64,000 nucleotides of DNA from Lingula anatina (lineage: Eukaryota > Brachiopoda > Lingulata > Lingulida > Lingulidae): assembly GCF_001039355.2 (NCBI RefSeq), contig NW_019775625.1, positions 148,532 to 212,531 of the forward strand. Direction: 5' to 3'. The notes beneath the pieces were generated by a model. The model saw nothing but the letters and a program-made list of their open reading frames with translations, was not told the origin of the DNA and did no database searches. Positions 24,304-38,100 of this stretch are shown piece after piece. The position numbers and the translations under genes are program-made. Each line of letters opens with the position of its first letter. The first letter of the stretch is position 1.

Positions 24304-26676
24304 TTTGACGCTACTTTCTATTATATCTCGCGCAAGCGAGACTCGTATATTTAGCATACTTTTTAACATAAGAAGTCAGTAAATACAACAGATGTATGGT
24401 ATGGATAGATTGTGTTATTTTTCTAAACTTTTGAACAAAATTCTACCCTTTTTAAATAGATCGATAAAACTAGGCCATGCCTGGTCAAGGACGCGTGCGT
24501 TGAGAAAATGCATAACCAGAATTCAAGATGGCGGAATAGGTTATTCACAGACTGCAACTAGATGCCATTTCAGGCCAGAAAATTTCACTTTTAAAATATT
24601 GAATTACAACAGACATTACAAAAGTTTCTCTTAAATTTGGTTTATCAACTATTTACTTCATTTTCGGCATCAGTTTGAAATAGATGTCAAAGATATAGCT
24701 TTTTTTTTTGCCCAAAGAATATCAAAAAGGGAGCCTAAGTGGAGTGAATTGGAAAACATTTATTTAATTTAATTAAGCAAATCCCAAAAGTCACAAGCTC
24801 ACTAAACGTTTATTGCACAGAGTTGCAGAATTTCATGATAAAATTACAAACAATGGCTCTGTTGTCAGTTTTATTATGAGATTATGACATAAAATACTAT
24901 GGCTAACTGCAGATTATGCCTTCTTCCAAAATGACAAGGAAATTAATGCTTATTTACCAATATGACGTGAAAATGCCACCAAATCAATCCTAATTTGCAG
25001 TTTGCATTTATAATTTGTAGACAGTAGAAAATGAAAATATGCACACTGCATTAATTGGTTTTTATTTTTCCCATCAGTGTGAAATCCTATTGAATTTGTC
25101 AATTGATAACCAAATATTACAAGTTTTAAACTAAAACTTGACCCTTTGGCTATAGCGTACATAAACACTTAATGAATAATTCAATTCTTACTGTCAAATA
25201 CTGGCAATTTTGAAATAAAAGGCCGATTTGTTACCCAAAATGTTTTGCTTTCTATACATATCAGTGCTCCTTTTAACTGATGAAATAAAATAGCACAATA
25301 TACTCTAGCATATTTAAGATTGTCGAAATTATAAAATTGTAATAAAAATAACAAATTTGATTTAAATGAAAATTACCTGGTAACAAACAGTAAATGCTTT
25401 AAGGGTACAATAATGAACACATACCAACAATCTAACAAATAACAAAACAAGGACACCAAATACTTAATTCTATTTGGTATTATCATGCAACAAGCCAGTA
25501 ATGTATAAATTAAAGCACTGCCAATTCTAAACTCAGTCGATGGAAAAAGCTATTTTATTGATGAATCCTTTCCAAACCATACCAAATTGTATTAAATAAT
25601 ACTCATTTTGTTTATTAATATTATTCTGTATGTTCTTGTCCCATCTGACTAAATAATATATTGTATTTCTAATATATTTAAATCTCTTGATTAGGATATA
25701 TGTATTTCAAAACATATCATTTTTAACATATTTCAAATCTTTTAAGTTGTCTGGATACATTTAAAACAATGTTATATTTTTTCAATATTGACATTTACTT
25801 TGATGATAAACGCTCCCACTACTGTGTTAGCTGTCTCTATGTAGTGTCACCTATTGCACCAAGCATTGTGTTAGTTGTGAATGTGTTGTACCAGTCATTT
25901 AATTGTGTTAGGTGAGAAAACATGTTGCACTGGTCATTGTGCTAGTTGTGATTATGCTGCATCAAGCGTTATGCCGAGTAAAAAGGTCAGAAATAATATA
26001 TACCCATGCAAGTGGCCAGTATTGAATATTTAAATATGCGTCATCAACCTGACACAAATGAAATATACACTGCTTAATTTCAAGGCAGCATAACAATACC
26101 TGTACATTTAATTTTATAGCATCAGTATATAGCCCAGAGACCAAAGATAGTTACATTTGTAAAGCTATAGCAATCAATTTCTTCTGTCCACAGGATACTG
26201 TAATGCAATCATTTAAACAAAGGTACAAGTATCATTAACCCAATGATGCAAGATCTTACACCAATTTTGGACACAGTTTTAAGTCTAATTATATGTCATA
26301 TTTCAGGTACAACGAAGAACTTCTTGTGTACAAGTATAATAATACTTATCTTGTGTACATGTATAATAATACTTAATGTGGTAACATTATAGAATTATTT
26401 GTTCCAGTTATTGGTCAGTGTGGATATGGTATCAATATTTCAAACTCAATTTTTCCAGCTAAAACTTAGTTTAATGGATGCAGAATCAAAAGACAACATT
26501 TCCCTTAATAGAAGCTAGGGTGACCATCCTTAAAGCTGATAGATGAATTACTATAATATTAAGTTTGTGTACATACAATATAAAATCCCAACTTCTCCTA
26601 ACTCTGCATTCAATTATAGAAGCACACTTTCAACATCATCATCATCATGGATTCATGTCAATTTCTGTGAAGAGAC
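24304..26676. other. Intergenic DNA upstream of FBXO36 and downstream of the myosin
   Basis: Promoter-proximal part: TCTCGCGCAAGCGAGA palindrome near 24331 and a YY1-like CAAGATGGCGG near 24524. A block at 24619-24667 matches 14762-14810. Degenerate 33-bp tandem repeats lie at about 25840-25975 and a 28-bp tandem pair at 26320-26377. No gene recognised. Confidence 0.5.
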
Positions 26677-26682
26677 TTTATT
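26677..26682 (-). promoter_or_regulatory. Candidate myosin polyadenylation signal
   Basis: AATAAA on the minus strand 52 bases after the myosin stop codon, giving a short 3' UTR if used. Confidence 0.4.
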
Positions 26683-26733
26683 TCCCCATATAAAAGTTTC
26701 TGTGATGTAAAGTGAAAGTGAAAGTGAAAGTCA

Positions 26734-29700
26734 TTAGTTTCCATTGGAAACACTGTTGTCTTTGTTTGGGAATTTCCAGGGATACTTCCTGCGGTATTCT
26801 GCCTCTTCTTCACGCTTTCTTCTCTCCTCCTACAGAGAAAAGGAAAGGAAAATACATTGAGTTTCATGTTCTGTTCTCGCATGTGTACTCACATTAAGAT
26901 GTGGAGAAAAAGTGAGATTTAAACATTTTTTTAAAATTCCTTACTCATTTGTTTCAACTAAAGTTTTTCCAGTGGACTTCTACATTCAACATACACCAGT
27001 AGACCAGGAAAATAAACTATTAGAATTTTAAAAAGTATATATGAAATTTTAATTTCTATAAATGTACTTTTGATGAACTATACTTTACTTTTGATTAAGT
27101 ATACTTAAAGGGATAATAACTCTTCGTTTCGGCCAAATAATGAATTTTCCTGGAGTAAACAACAATTTTTCCATACTTACCAATGGTTAATGAGTCCATT
27201 TTTACATTCAAAGTTATAACCTGTTTTTTTTTTTCTAAAAAGTTTAAGAGATTTTAACAGAGTATAGCCATCAATGAAGGTCACATGGTCTAAAGACAAG
27301 CTCAGATATCAGAATAATAGCTATAACTGCCGTTTTTGTTGTAAAACAGAATATATTATATTTCTATGAGTTGTTCACAATGTTTTTATTGTGAAATATA
27401 GATCTCATGCGAAGATTTATTATCCCTTTAACTCAGAGCAAATCAAAACATAAATGCACTCTGTAATCTATGCCAAAAACTACGCTAACAGCAATTACAT
27501 CCTCATAAGTATGATATCTTTATGCAATTAAAACAGTCCTTATTGCAGTGCAGTGCATTTAGATTAAAGTGCATAAATAAATTATTTTTCAAACTATTTA
27601 ACTGCTAATGACTTCCAAGCAGATCTTTGGGACTGATCACCTCACAAAATACAACAGATTCTGCAGCTTTATATTTCTGATGACTCCAAAGAGGAGTTGT
27701 CAGCCCAGCAAAAAGGCCACCTGAGAGAGCAGGGGCCCAGCAGTGCAAACAGGGATAGATTAAGCTGGGGTAGAGGAGTATGGTCTGAAGCATGATTTTA
27801 AACTAGCTTATGGTCTGGGCCTTACATAGCCTGCATCAAAAACGATCTCTGTTCACAAAATGTTCAAAGATTAAATGTACAACCTTTATACCTGGGTAGG
27901 TGCGATAAAAGTTGGAAAGGATTTCTAAATCTGGGTCAATATATTAATCAAAAGAGTGAAAGGACTAAGTTTTATGGATATTATAGAACTTCAGAGGTGG
28001 AATACTCCTGGGCTGACAATCATCTGGTAACTTTGTGAGGAAAACAGATTCATAGGGGTTACATGTATTAATGGAGAGAGCTAGACTACTTTTACAAACT
28101 AAAAAAAAACTTTTGCTAATTAACCAAAAAGCTCACTTGAGGAGAAAAGAGTAAAAGATCTTTTGAATACTAGAATTATTTCTATTACAACAGATGCAAA
28201 ATTCTGAAACTTATTAGAAATATTTTAAAAGGCGAGAAATAATAAGGGTAAGTGCTCTTCAAATGTAATACAATGTCACAATATTTTCTGAAATGCAATC
28301 CAGTTATATCAGTGAATAAATATGATGTCATAATAGGATTATGAAAGAAAACATAAGCAGAGATTTTTAAGCTAAATCGCTCAGATTTCTCATTACAGAG
28401 GTGATGATGAAGTGCAAAATGAGAAAATTTAACTCTGCCACTCCTGTCTCCAGAAGATGCATCTGGAATACTTCCAATCTCATCAAAATATTTCTTTTTC
28501 ATCCTTTTTTCATTACTCTTTTTAATTACAAAAATATTATTTCTTTCATTTTACAATATTTCTTTTCGAAACAGGAGTGGTAAAGAATAAAAGTGCAAAA
28601 CTGATGATGATGAAGAAAGCTATACTGCAATCAATGATACTCATACAATCTACCTTTAAAATGTCTTTCATTTCAAAATGCCGTTTAAAAAAATCACTCC
28701 ATTTCTTGTTTAATCATCACAGTCATTAGAATGAAGTATAATTTAAAACACTGGTGTGACACCCCCCCCCCCCTTTCCTAAAAATTAGGGTCCGCCATGC
28801 CTGCAAATATGTCTGGCCTAATTGCTCTGACTACCAGAAATGCCATCCATTTTTATGGCGAGCCCTTTTATTTTGGACATCAGTGTATACCAACTGTAAA
28901 TTTTCCAATCACAATGATCAAAGATTACAGTACAGACGTAACTATGTGCACAAATGCTGAAACAAACTCTGACATAATTTTCCTACCGCCAATGCTTGCT
29001 GTAACAAATAAAAGACAGAAAGCATTAGGATTAAAACCAGACAGTGATTTAAATATCAAATAATAAAAACAATTGTATAACAAATATTCAGCAAATTGAT
29101 ACAATGAGGATTTAAGAAGACCAAAGAAAGTTTATTTGTCATGCAAGTGTATACTTAATAGGTTTCTTTGTTTCACATATTGATCAAACACTGCAAACAC
29201 ATTTCTAATAATATTTCTTGTTTTAAAGGCTTTTAAACCAACCTCTTCTACAGCCTTCTTCTCATTTTCTTTTTTCAATATAATTGCTTTCTTCCATTCT
29301 GGCACACCGGCCCACTTAATCTCTTCTTGGCGGCGACGCTCTTCTTCAATCTGAGTAAAAAAAAGGCACAAATTATGCTCCTGCAAAATGCTCTTAAAAA
29401 AGCTCTGTGCATACCAAAAATTATTTGTGTGTGATCAACCCAAGACTGAGACTGTTCCCCTCATTTTGAAGATATTTTCCCACCCAAAGGAGCATAAGAC
29501 CAAAATACTATGTACATGTCTTGCACATTCATTAAAGTTCAGCCTACCTGAATTCAAGTTTATATAGCTTAAACTTGGTGAAAATACTCAACAGAAAAAG
29601 TAGAGTGTACACTGTATTTATTCTTTGGAAACATGATTTGGGGAAAAAGTGGAGGTTTTCCTTTTATTTTGATTAACACGCAAGAATATAATTGTGCAAG

Positions 29701-32700
29701 AACAATGATAATATTTTATACAAAATATGAATCAATCCATTTTCCCCCTGTATAATTGCCTTCACATTGATTTTTCTATTATTACAAAACTATGTTTAGT
29801 TATACAAAACTTATAAGAACAGACACAAATGTGCAGAAAATTCTTGGTGTATCATATAATAAATACAATTGTTGCAGTGTGGAAATAAAAAGTCTGATAC
29901 GGTGCTGCAAATACTGAAAATGCTCAACAGAGGGCACTCGATAATGAATCTAAAATCCAGGGATGGGAACTAAAGACCATAAAAAGGAGAAAAAAGATTC
30001 CCCTTTCTTGAATTCTAGTTTTTCAGAATTTCACACCAAGTCCAACGCCTTTTTTTGAATATCTTTTACAAGTAAAAACAGAGGAAATTTATTCCTCCAG
30101 AAGATGATGACATCCCATCCCTGAATTTAATATACTACAGTGCAATATATAACATTATATTATATCAGTTCAGACGTACGTTTATACAAGAAATTGTTAT
30201 ATCATAAAGTATCATGCAAAAGAAGGCCACAAAATTACTCAATGACATGTCAATATGCGACATTGCAACATGAATCAGACTTCTCTTACTACTGAATCTT
30301 CACATACCTCTTTTCTCTTCTGTAGCCAAAATATTATATTCAAATTTTAGTGTATTCATATAAACCTGGCCACAGACTGCCTGCTTTATATTTCCCAAGT
30401 GTTTTTTTCCAAATTAGGTTAATTTCCAGTCCATTTTCCATTGCATGGTTTAAACCTCTGAGCAAACTTCGACTTTTAATAAGCTGAATAAACTTTCACT
30501 GATTCATCCTCAGTAGGAAAATACAAAAGCACTTGTAGAGAAAGAGAATGACAAAAGATTTTACCCGGTCTTCCTCTTCCTTTTCTCGTCTCTTCTTTTC
30601 ATCTAGCTGACGTTTCCATGCAGGGGTGCCCTCCACTGGGGCTTCTCCAGCCAACGGCAGTCGATTCATTTTCTCTGAAAAAATAAAAAAAAACAATGAT
30701 CAAACAATATAACAATGTATCACATGTATCGAGCTTCCAGATAAAAATAACAGAAATCAAATTAATATAGCTGACCTAAAAATTCTTCAGCGAAGGTGAA
30801 TATTCAAAACTGATTTTCAATCTGAAATTTAGATCTGAAAGGAAAAATGTTGGGCTGAGTGTAGAAGGAGCAGTCTCAGTTAACAGAATCAATGACTTAT
30901 TCATTTGATTTGAAATAATTGACCAATTGCAAATGACCTCACCAAAGGGCAGCAAAAACTGTCATCAGTTAAAAAAAAACTGACGGATCTAGTCCAAAGA
31001 ATGCATTTAAAATTAGTTTGATCCATCAATTTTTTTTAGATTTCTAGTTCTTCTCTCTCTTTCTCTTTTTTTTTCAGTCATGTGAATTTGGCTATCTGGC
31101 GAAGCTATTGAAACCAAGACCAATGGGTCTCTTTCTGTTTCTTTACTTTTTGCTGGAGCCTCACTAAACCATGACAGGGTATAATTGATCATCATATACC
31201 CCATGGTACACCACCTACAAAGTTAACACATAACCTTCTCTCTCATATTTCACTTATGTCTACAGAGATTAGAAATTCAAGAATAATAAAAAAGGGAAAA
31301 ATGTGTGCATTACATTTCAATTCCAACACATGTTCCACATTAACAAAGTCTATAAAACTGATACATGCTGGCCCAAGACAAGCTGTTCTGTATATTTTAA
31401 GGCAAGCCAGACTTACATGATGTAATACTAGGCCTGATCAGACTAGGACTGACTGAGACCGAAAACCACTGATGTACATGCACAACTTACCATACAGTGT
31501 ACTGAAATACAACATTGGGTCTCTTAACATGACAATCAATCCAGGATAATGCCTAAATTATCTATAGGGCTGGCTTCATAAAACAATTTAATTTAGTCAA
31601 AAAAAAAATTAGTTGAAACTTTTGAACCAAATTTTTAGTCTTATTCATTTCGGGACTTTTATTGCATATAGCAGACCACTTAAATGAAATAATTATTATT
31701 TTGAAACATTTGCCATGTCCTTCTTGCTATAAAACATGTACAATATTTCATAGAATTGGACTTCTTCTAATATACTTTGTGTCAAAGTATACTATAAATT
31801 AGGTCTAAAATTTAAGACTAATTTCCCGGTCTCAATTAGCGCAAGTCTGAGCAGGTCATTAAGCAGACATTCCCTGGTCTCTTGATAAAATAAAAGAAGA
31901 CACTCCCACAGCATCTGGCTTGGAAGACTGTCTACACAAAAAACAACATCCAATTATGAAACATACATGGAATACAAATATAGATAAGGTCAACTCAGAT
32001 ACATCAATGTCACACTCTTGTTCCTTCACAAAACATTTTATACGAGATACATATTATAGGAGATCAAAAATCATGCAAAAGATGTACACAGTTCTCAAGC
32101 ACAGGAGTTCGTGAGGTAAAAAAAATACACAATTCTCTACATAACAACATATAATACCTGATATTGACCAAGTGACACTTTCTTCTTCAGCTCCTATTGT
32201 GTGTTGCCAACATACAGAAAAACTTAATTACAGCGCAATAAGTGTACAATTTTCTATTAAATAATTCTCTAGTCTTTGTTAAAAGGAAGCACCTTTGTTT
32301 CTGAAAACATTTTCAATACTTTACATTGTGAACACTGCAATTGCCTCTTGAGATAATATGTAATGAAGTCACAGAAACCAGAAAAAATTTTGTTTTACAG
32401 CATTACTTTAAATGTGCCATGCTCTATTATTGTATTATTTCAGATTATATTATCATATATTTAATCATCTTTAGTAGTATATTACTAGAAAAAAAAACTT
32501 GTTCTACAGCAGTATTTAAATTTGCCATGCTCCATTATTACCCAGGGGTTTTTCACAGTAAGCAGCGCTTTCAGCAAGCACTTGAATTGTGCCTCTGTCT
32601 AACCATTTTTGTCAACATTACTATAAAATGGGAAGATCAGATGCTAAAAGGTTGATAAAAACTTCTCAGTGCTGCCATTTTCATACCATTTCTATGGCAC

Positions 32701-33382
32701 TATCACAATCTCATTGTGTTTGGATGCAGCACGAAGATTCACAACTAACACATCCATCTGCATGCTCTGTATTATAGCAAGAGTTCATTTGGTTTAGTTT
32801 TCATTTCATTCCAACAAGCAGATGAATTACATTCATAATCCAATGCCATCTTAGGTGCAAAAAAAAGTGTGTTACCTAAACTCACAAAATTACTTTCTAA
32901 CATCCCATAAATTCCTGCACATGATTTTACCAAAAAATATTACTATTGATTTTTTTTTCTCTCTCTCTCTCTCAGTTGATCTTTGCTTTATTTTCCACAT
33001 TATAGCCGATTTATTTTCTGGTGACATATAACCATTTGAAATAAATTTCTTCTACCCAAAATCACAAAATCACCTGGCAATATTTAATGCATTTGCTATT
33101 CTCTACATACACAGAAACCAATTTCTAGATATACCTCAAATAAAAAACCTCAACAAAGCCAAGATAAAAAGCTACAACTGGCATGAGCAGTACCTTCAGA
33201 TCTCCCATATGGTATGGTATCTGGGTCTATGCAATCTGAGTCCAGCGGGGGAGGTGGAGGGGGCACATTCTCCTGTTGATTGTCTCTACCGTACCCCTCA
33301 TCTTCACTCAAAACCTGCCCCATGGGTGGGGGAGGTGGGGGGAAAGATGGAATTGGTTCCTCATAACTTTCGCCCATCATGC
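26734..33382 (-). CDS. MYO16: Myosin C-terminal exons with P-x-W-K modules
   Basis: Exon 33194-33382 has two PPPPPP blocks within acidic sequence. Exons 30565-30674 and 29243-29350 each carry a module: GTPAWKRQLDEKKR and GVPEWKKAIILKKENEK, about 44 residues apart, joined by a Glu/Arg-rich helix. The last exon, 26734-26829, is also a charged helix and ends YPWKFPNKD...NGN. P-x-W-K followed by a basic helix resembles the C-terminal actin-binding module of espin. That likeness is from memory and unproven. The donor at 29243 (GAG|GTTGGT) is weak but phase-consistent. Confidence 0.78.
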
Positions 33383-35105
33383 CTTTGAATATGAATGAGT
33401 CCGAAATAAAACTTCCAAAGAGGCTTATCTTAGATGCCAATTAACGCTCTCCAGTACAAGGAGACCGTGAATAGATGTTCAAATAGAACTGAGCACGCCT
33501 TATGTCAGTGAGCTCACACAGTTCTCTTCAGCTCCACGGCAATCGCAGTAATAATCCCTTAAGCTATAAAATCTCAGAGTGGTCAGATAGATATGCGTCC
33601 TTCACACACTTTCACCTATGTAATATGAATACTGAAAGAGGCACCCCGCCTGTCTTATAGACTTACCAATTGGAGGACCTACGACCTTTCAAGACATATG
33701 CTGCTCTTTGGGTGGTACTGCTGTGACATATTGTATATCCTGTGTTCAACACGAGTCCATCATACATATCAAAGGGCCCCAGTCATACACACTGGGCCAT
33801 AGGAATGTATATCTCCAGAGTTATCATCATGATCATAAATGTTATAGGGCCCTGGTCATGTGCTATAGGCCCTGATGGTGTATATCAAATATTCAGTGTA
33901 TGTATCTATGCATCCTTTAGACACTGATTATAATATTCTTTATTGAAATATATATGTCAACTGGGGCAATATGTCACAAGGCGCATTTAAAGCCTACTTG
34001 TGACAGTTAAACTCAGTACTGTACACTGTCAGCAATTTCTACCCAGTGACTGCCAACCTGATCCCTCTATCAACCCACCCAACATTAATTTTCTTAGGGT
34101 GTATTCCCAGAGATTTAGATCGATTTAGAGATTAAGATTTAGATCGACCTAACTCCCTGGGGGTTCACGCTAAATTGCAGTCAGCCGTGCGCGCACCATA
34201 GTTAATTACCCCCTTACAGCTTTCAGTAGGCGGGACAGACACTTAAGCCAGGTAAGCTGACAGTTATCTAGTAAGACTCCCCACAGGGATAGATCGATCT
34301 AAAATCTATGGAAATGGGGTCTTAGTTATAAGTCATTAAAACTGGGGTGTAGACACATAAACAGGTATATTTCTACAAATATGAAGTTTCTGAAAGCAAA
34401 TATTGCACATGCATATGGACCTTATATATACAGAACCTATGGATGTTGTCTAGTGCATATTGTTCTTCTATGCCCTTGACTACAGGGCATATTATCTATA
34501 TCTCGTAGAAAAAAGGTAAAGAAATATAAGGTATTATGTATATCTGGTATATCTGTATCAGGAAAGGAAAGAGTATATGGTGAGATGTCCAAACAGCGAA
34601 CATCCAAGCTTTTGCCTTTGGTGGGAGAGCTTGAAAATCAAAATTACATGCAGTGTCTCTATTCCCAGATTGGGCATACTGAGGTAGGCAAGGCCCAACA
34701 TGATGCACCTTTCCTGAATCTTTGGGCCGAAGATAATTAAAGCTTTCATCATCATCATCATCACAATCAGGAAGGTTTTGATGGGAAAAAAACAAAGATT
34801 ATCAAATTGACAGCATGCTGATATTTACTTGTTATATATTTCACTAAACCTCATCCAAAATAAGCAAGGACAATATGAAGGACATGAAGGTCTAGTTATT
34901 GATGGATCTAGATGGACTGTCATGTGCAAAGCAACTTATAGGGGTTCTACCGCTATTTCAAAAGGGGGCATAAATATATCATTCCCTCTTATTTTTCCTT
35001 AATCTAATTTTATTTATTTTATTTATTTATTTATTTTATTTTTTGCTGCATTAAGCCAGACTGAGAGAATTCCTTTGAGCTGCCAACCCATTTAATGTCA
35101 TATAA

Positions 35106-35142
<37 letters not shown>

Positions 35143-38100
35143 ATATTATTGCATTCTTTGACATTTTCACACGGGCAGATTTTTAAAGTTGCAAAGATAT
35201 AATACCAGTTCTGTAGCAGGGTGTGACTTTGTTGAAGTGAGGCAGATGTCAATATGGAAACAGAAATTACTCTGAAGTCAGCCAATGAAGCAACAGCTGC
35301 TGAACTAATACACTGAACTAGTTCATCACAGTACTGCCACTTCCTACTCCTGGACCACATTTGAATATTTTCATTCATTTATTTATCTGTAAAATGTGTG
35401 CTATCCAGTTCCCAACCGATCATATGGCTAAAGGCAGCTGTTATATGTAAATGAATACATATCTAAAACCCAACTAACCATACAATTGAAAGCAATGCTT
35501 ATGTGTAAATTTATATACATATAGTTAATGCACACACACACACACACACATACTTGTCTATGTGTANCACACACAAGTACAGACCTTGGCCCTGTGCATT
35601 CAGTGTATACTACCAGTAGTGTTATAAGGTATAATTTCTACAGTGCATCTATTTTGGTAACAGAAACAACCTTAAAAAACAATCCCTAACACTCTTTCCA
35701 CTAGAATATGTATCCTCCCCCCCCCCCCCCCCCCCCCCCAAGAGAAAAATTATAACAATAAAAAACACAAAAATAATAATCGGAATAACAAACAGAAAAT
35801 TACAGTATCTTTAATGTTTTACGGATAAATATCATCAGCAATACCAGAATATTGATTTTAGTAACATACAGTATATTGTGACAACCCTAGACATGCAACA
35901 TTAGCATCAAACCATCATATGCAACAAATATGCTGACTTCACACCTGGTCCTTGAGATAATTCATTCTTGTTTTCATCTCTGTACTACATGATATACTTC
36001 CCCCCTGCGCCACAATCAGATGAGTGTTAAACACACACAACATGTGTTATCTACATCTTATTATGACATTTGGTGGACACTTCTTTTGAGGTCTGTTTGT
36101 TGCAGATTTCCAATTTTTTTTTTTATATATATACTGAATTACATCATTTTATATGTCTTTAAATTTTCACACGCCAAGTAACTTAGTAATTTACATGTAA
36201 CAGGCATGGCACTGTTGAACTATAATAAAATACATATCTACGTGTAGTACATGACTGTATTTATAAAATCAAGTCAAATAAACATTGCTTATATAATATC
36301 CACAAGTACATGTATGTGCCCCCGACAACCTATTTGACTGTACAACTGCATCACATGCATAACATACATAATACTTATATAAAAGAAACATGCAAATTTA
36401 TCTATTCCTATATGAATATTTGTTGTCCATTACAAGTTAATAAAATGGTAGTATGGTTCACATTGTAAGCAGTATAAATCCAATTTGAAAATGGATCATA
36501 CAACTATTTCAATTACATTTATTCTTCTAAATTCCTATTAAAATCAGTTTTCCTCTTAGCCAAACCTTTGTTTTTCAGAAATATCAAATTATTAAATCTG
36601 CGGTGGAGGTTATGACAATCAGACTCCAGTGACTTAGCCAATTTAAGATGCAACGAAGACTGCCATTATACCATAAGATTCTGACTATGGCAATTACTTG
36701 TAAAATTCAAACAAAATGTGTGAGTTTCACTCACACAATCATAAATAAATTAATTAATGAATTGATCAAGTAATTTATTTACAGATTATACCTGATCAAG
36801 TATTAGATTTAAGAAATCTAAATTTCAATCATACATAAGTAAGAATGTATGTTTTTGTGAGCATTAAACATATTTTACAAAAAAATAAAATATCATACAA
36901 ATAACCAAGGCGTTTGAAATTTCAGTTTGATTACCATACAATACAATAACAGACAGCCACATGTTGCTGCATGCTAGGTTATTGATTAATGTAATATTGC
37001 TGACAGTAACACCATCGTCTCAACATCATTCTTAACGACACACCCTTGCTCAAACACAGCAATGATGTCCAGAATCATGTTCGACTTGTACGCATACAAG
37101 GACAGAGTGGACAAAAATGATAATATTGACACACAGAGGGGATTATTCAAAATCACTTGGACAGGAATTATTTATAGTTTGTACAGCATTTCTGCTGCCT
37201 TTGCTATATTTAGTATTGACCTTGCCATTAGTATACAGCCCTAAAGATATAGGGTGTAAAAATAAAAACAAACAAATATTGAGATATATATGAATAAAAT
37301 AAATGTGTATACGAAATATCATGACAAACTCAGACAAAGAAACAATAATAGGAATACACTAAGATATAATTTTACAAACAGACTGATTCAGTACAAAATC
37401 TATTTTGTTATCAGATGCTGATAATTACAATACCTTGAACTGTCTCAACCACATCCTCCATTTTGATAGCTTTCTTTTATAGAAATGATAAAAACCAAAC
37501 CAAACTTATAAACAAGAAATGATAATTGCAGGTTTTGCTCTATTTTGCTCAAATAAATGAAATAATACTATTATGTCTGTATGGTCTGTTTATGATGTGA
37601 CAGATCAAATGCTCAGATTTAATTAAGTGAAACAGAGAAGCAACTTGCATTGTTCATACTTTCAGTCTTCTAAGAATCTGTCAACCTTTGTTTTCAGCTT
37701 GACAAGATTTCTTAGCTAGTTGCCACTGTTACAGTATTATTTTTCAAATTTCACAACTTTAATTTGTCACAAATTTAGTATCACATAAACTGAATAAGGG
37801 CCTTCTTTCTATCAGTTGCTACTGAAGATGATTGAGTGAATTACCTGAACCTTTCTGACAACAAGAACAGAACCTTTCTGTATTAATTTCTCAGACTGTG
37901 TATTAGACATTGTTTTGAATTACCAGGGTATTATCAGTTTTCACTTTAAATTATGATTTACCTCTTTTTTCCAAAGTATTCATATTGCATCTATAACATA
38001 TCAAAATATTTATCTATTACTGACGAACAATCGTTAAAGCTAATTTTGATTACTATAAACCCCCAAATACCTTCAAGCTCAGAACCTGTAGTATCTGTCA

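Noticed and set aside
28797-29063. Plus-strand ORF of 88 codons in a myosin intron
   Set aside because: ATG and length are adequate, but there is no recognisable domain, neighbouring exon or promoter, and it follows a poly-C run. Kept only as a curiosity.
26734-33382. The C-terminal P-x-W-K exons as a separate small gene
   Set aside because: The 33194-33382 exon has a phase-1 acceptor matching the upstream myosin exon and no convincing ATG/promoter of its own. All phases chain to the myosin. An alternative start at 37434-37461 is noted instead.
34496-34795. Minus-strand ORF with an Asp-rich stretch (DDDDD) in a myosin intron
   Set aside because: The Asp run comes from a (TCA)n repeat. No usable acceptor and donor pair in the required phase 1, so not added as a myosin exon.
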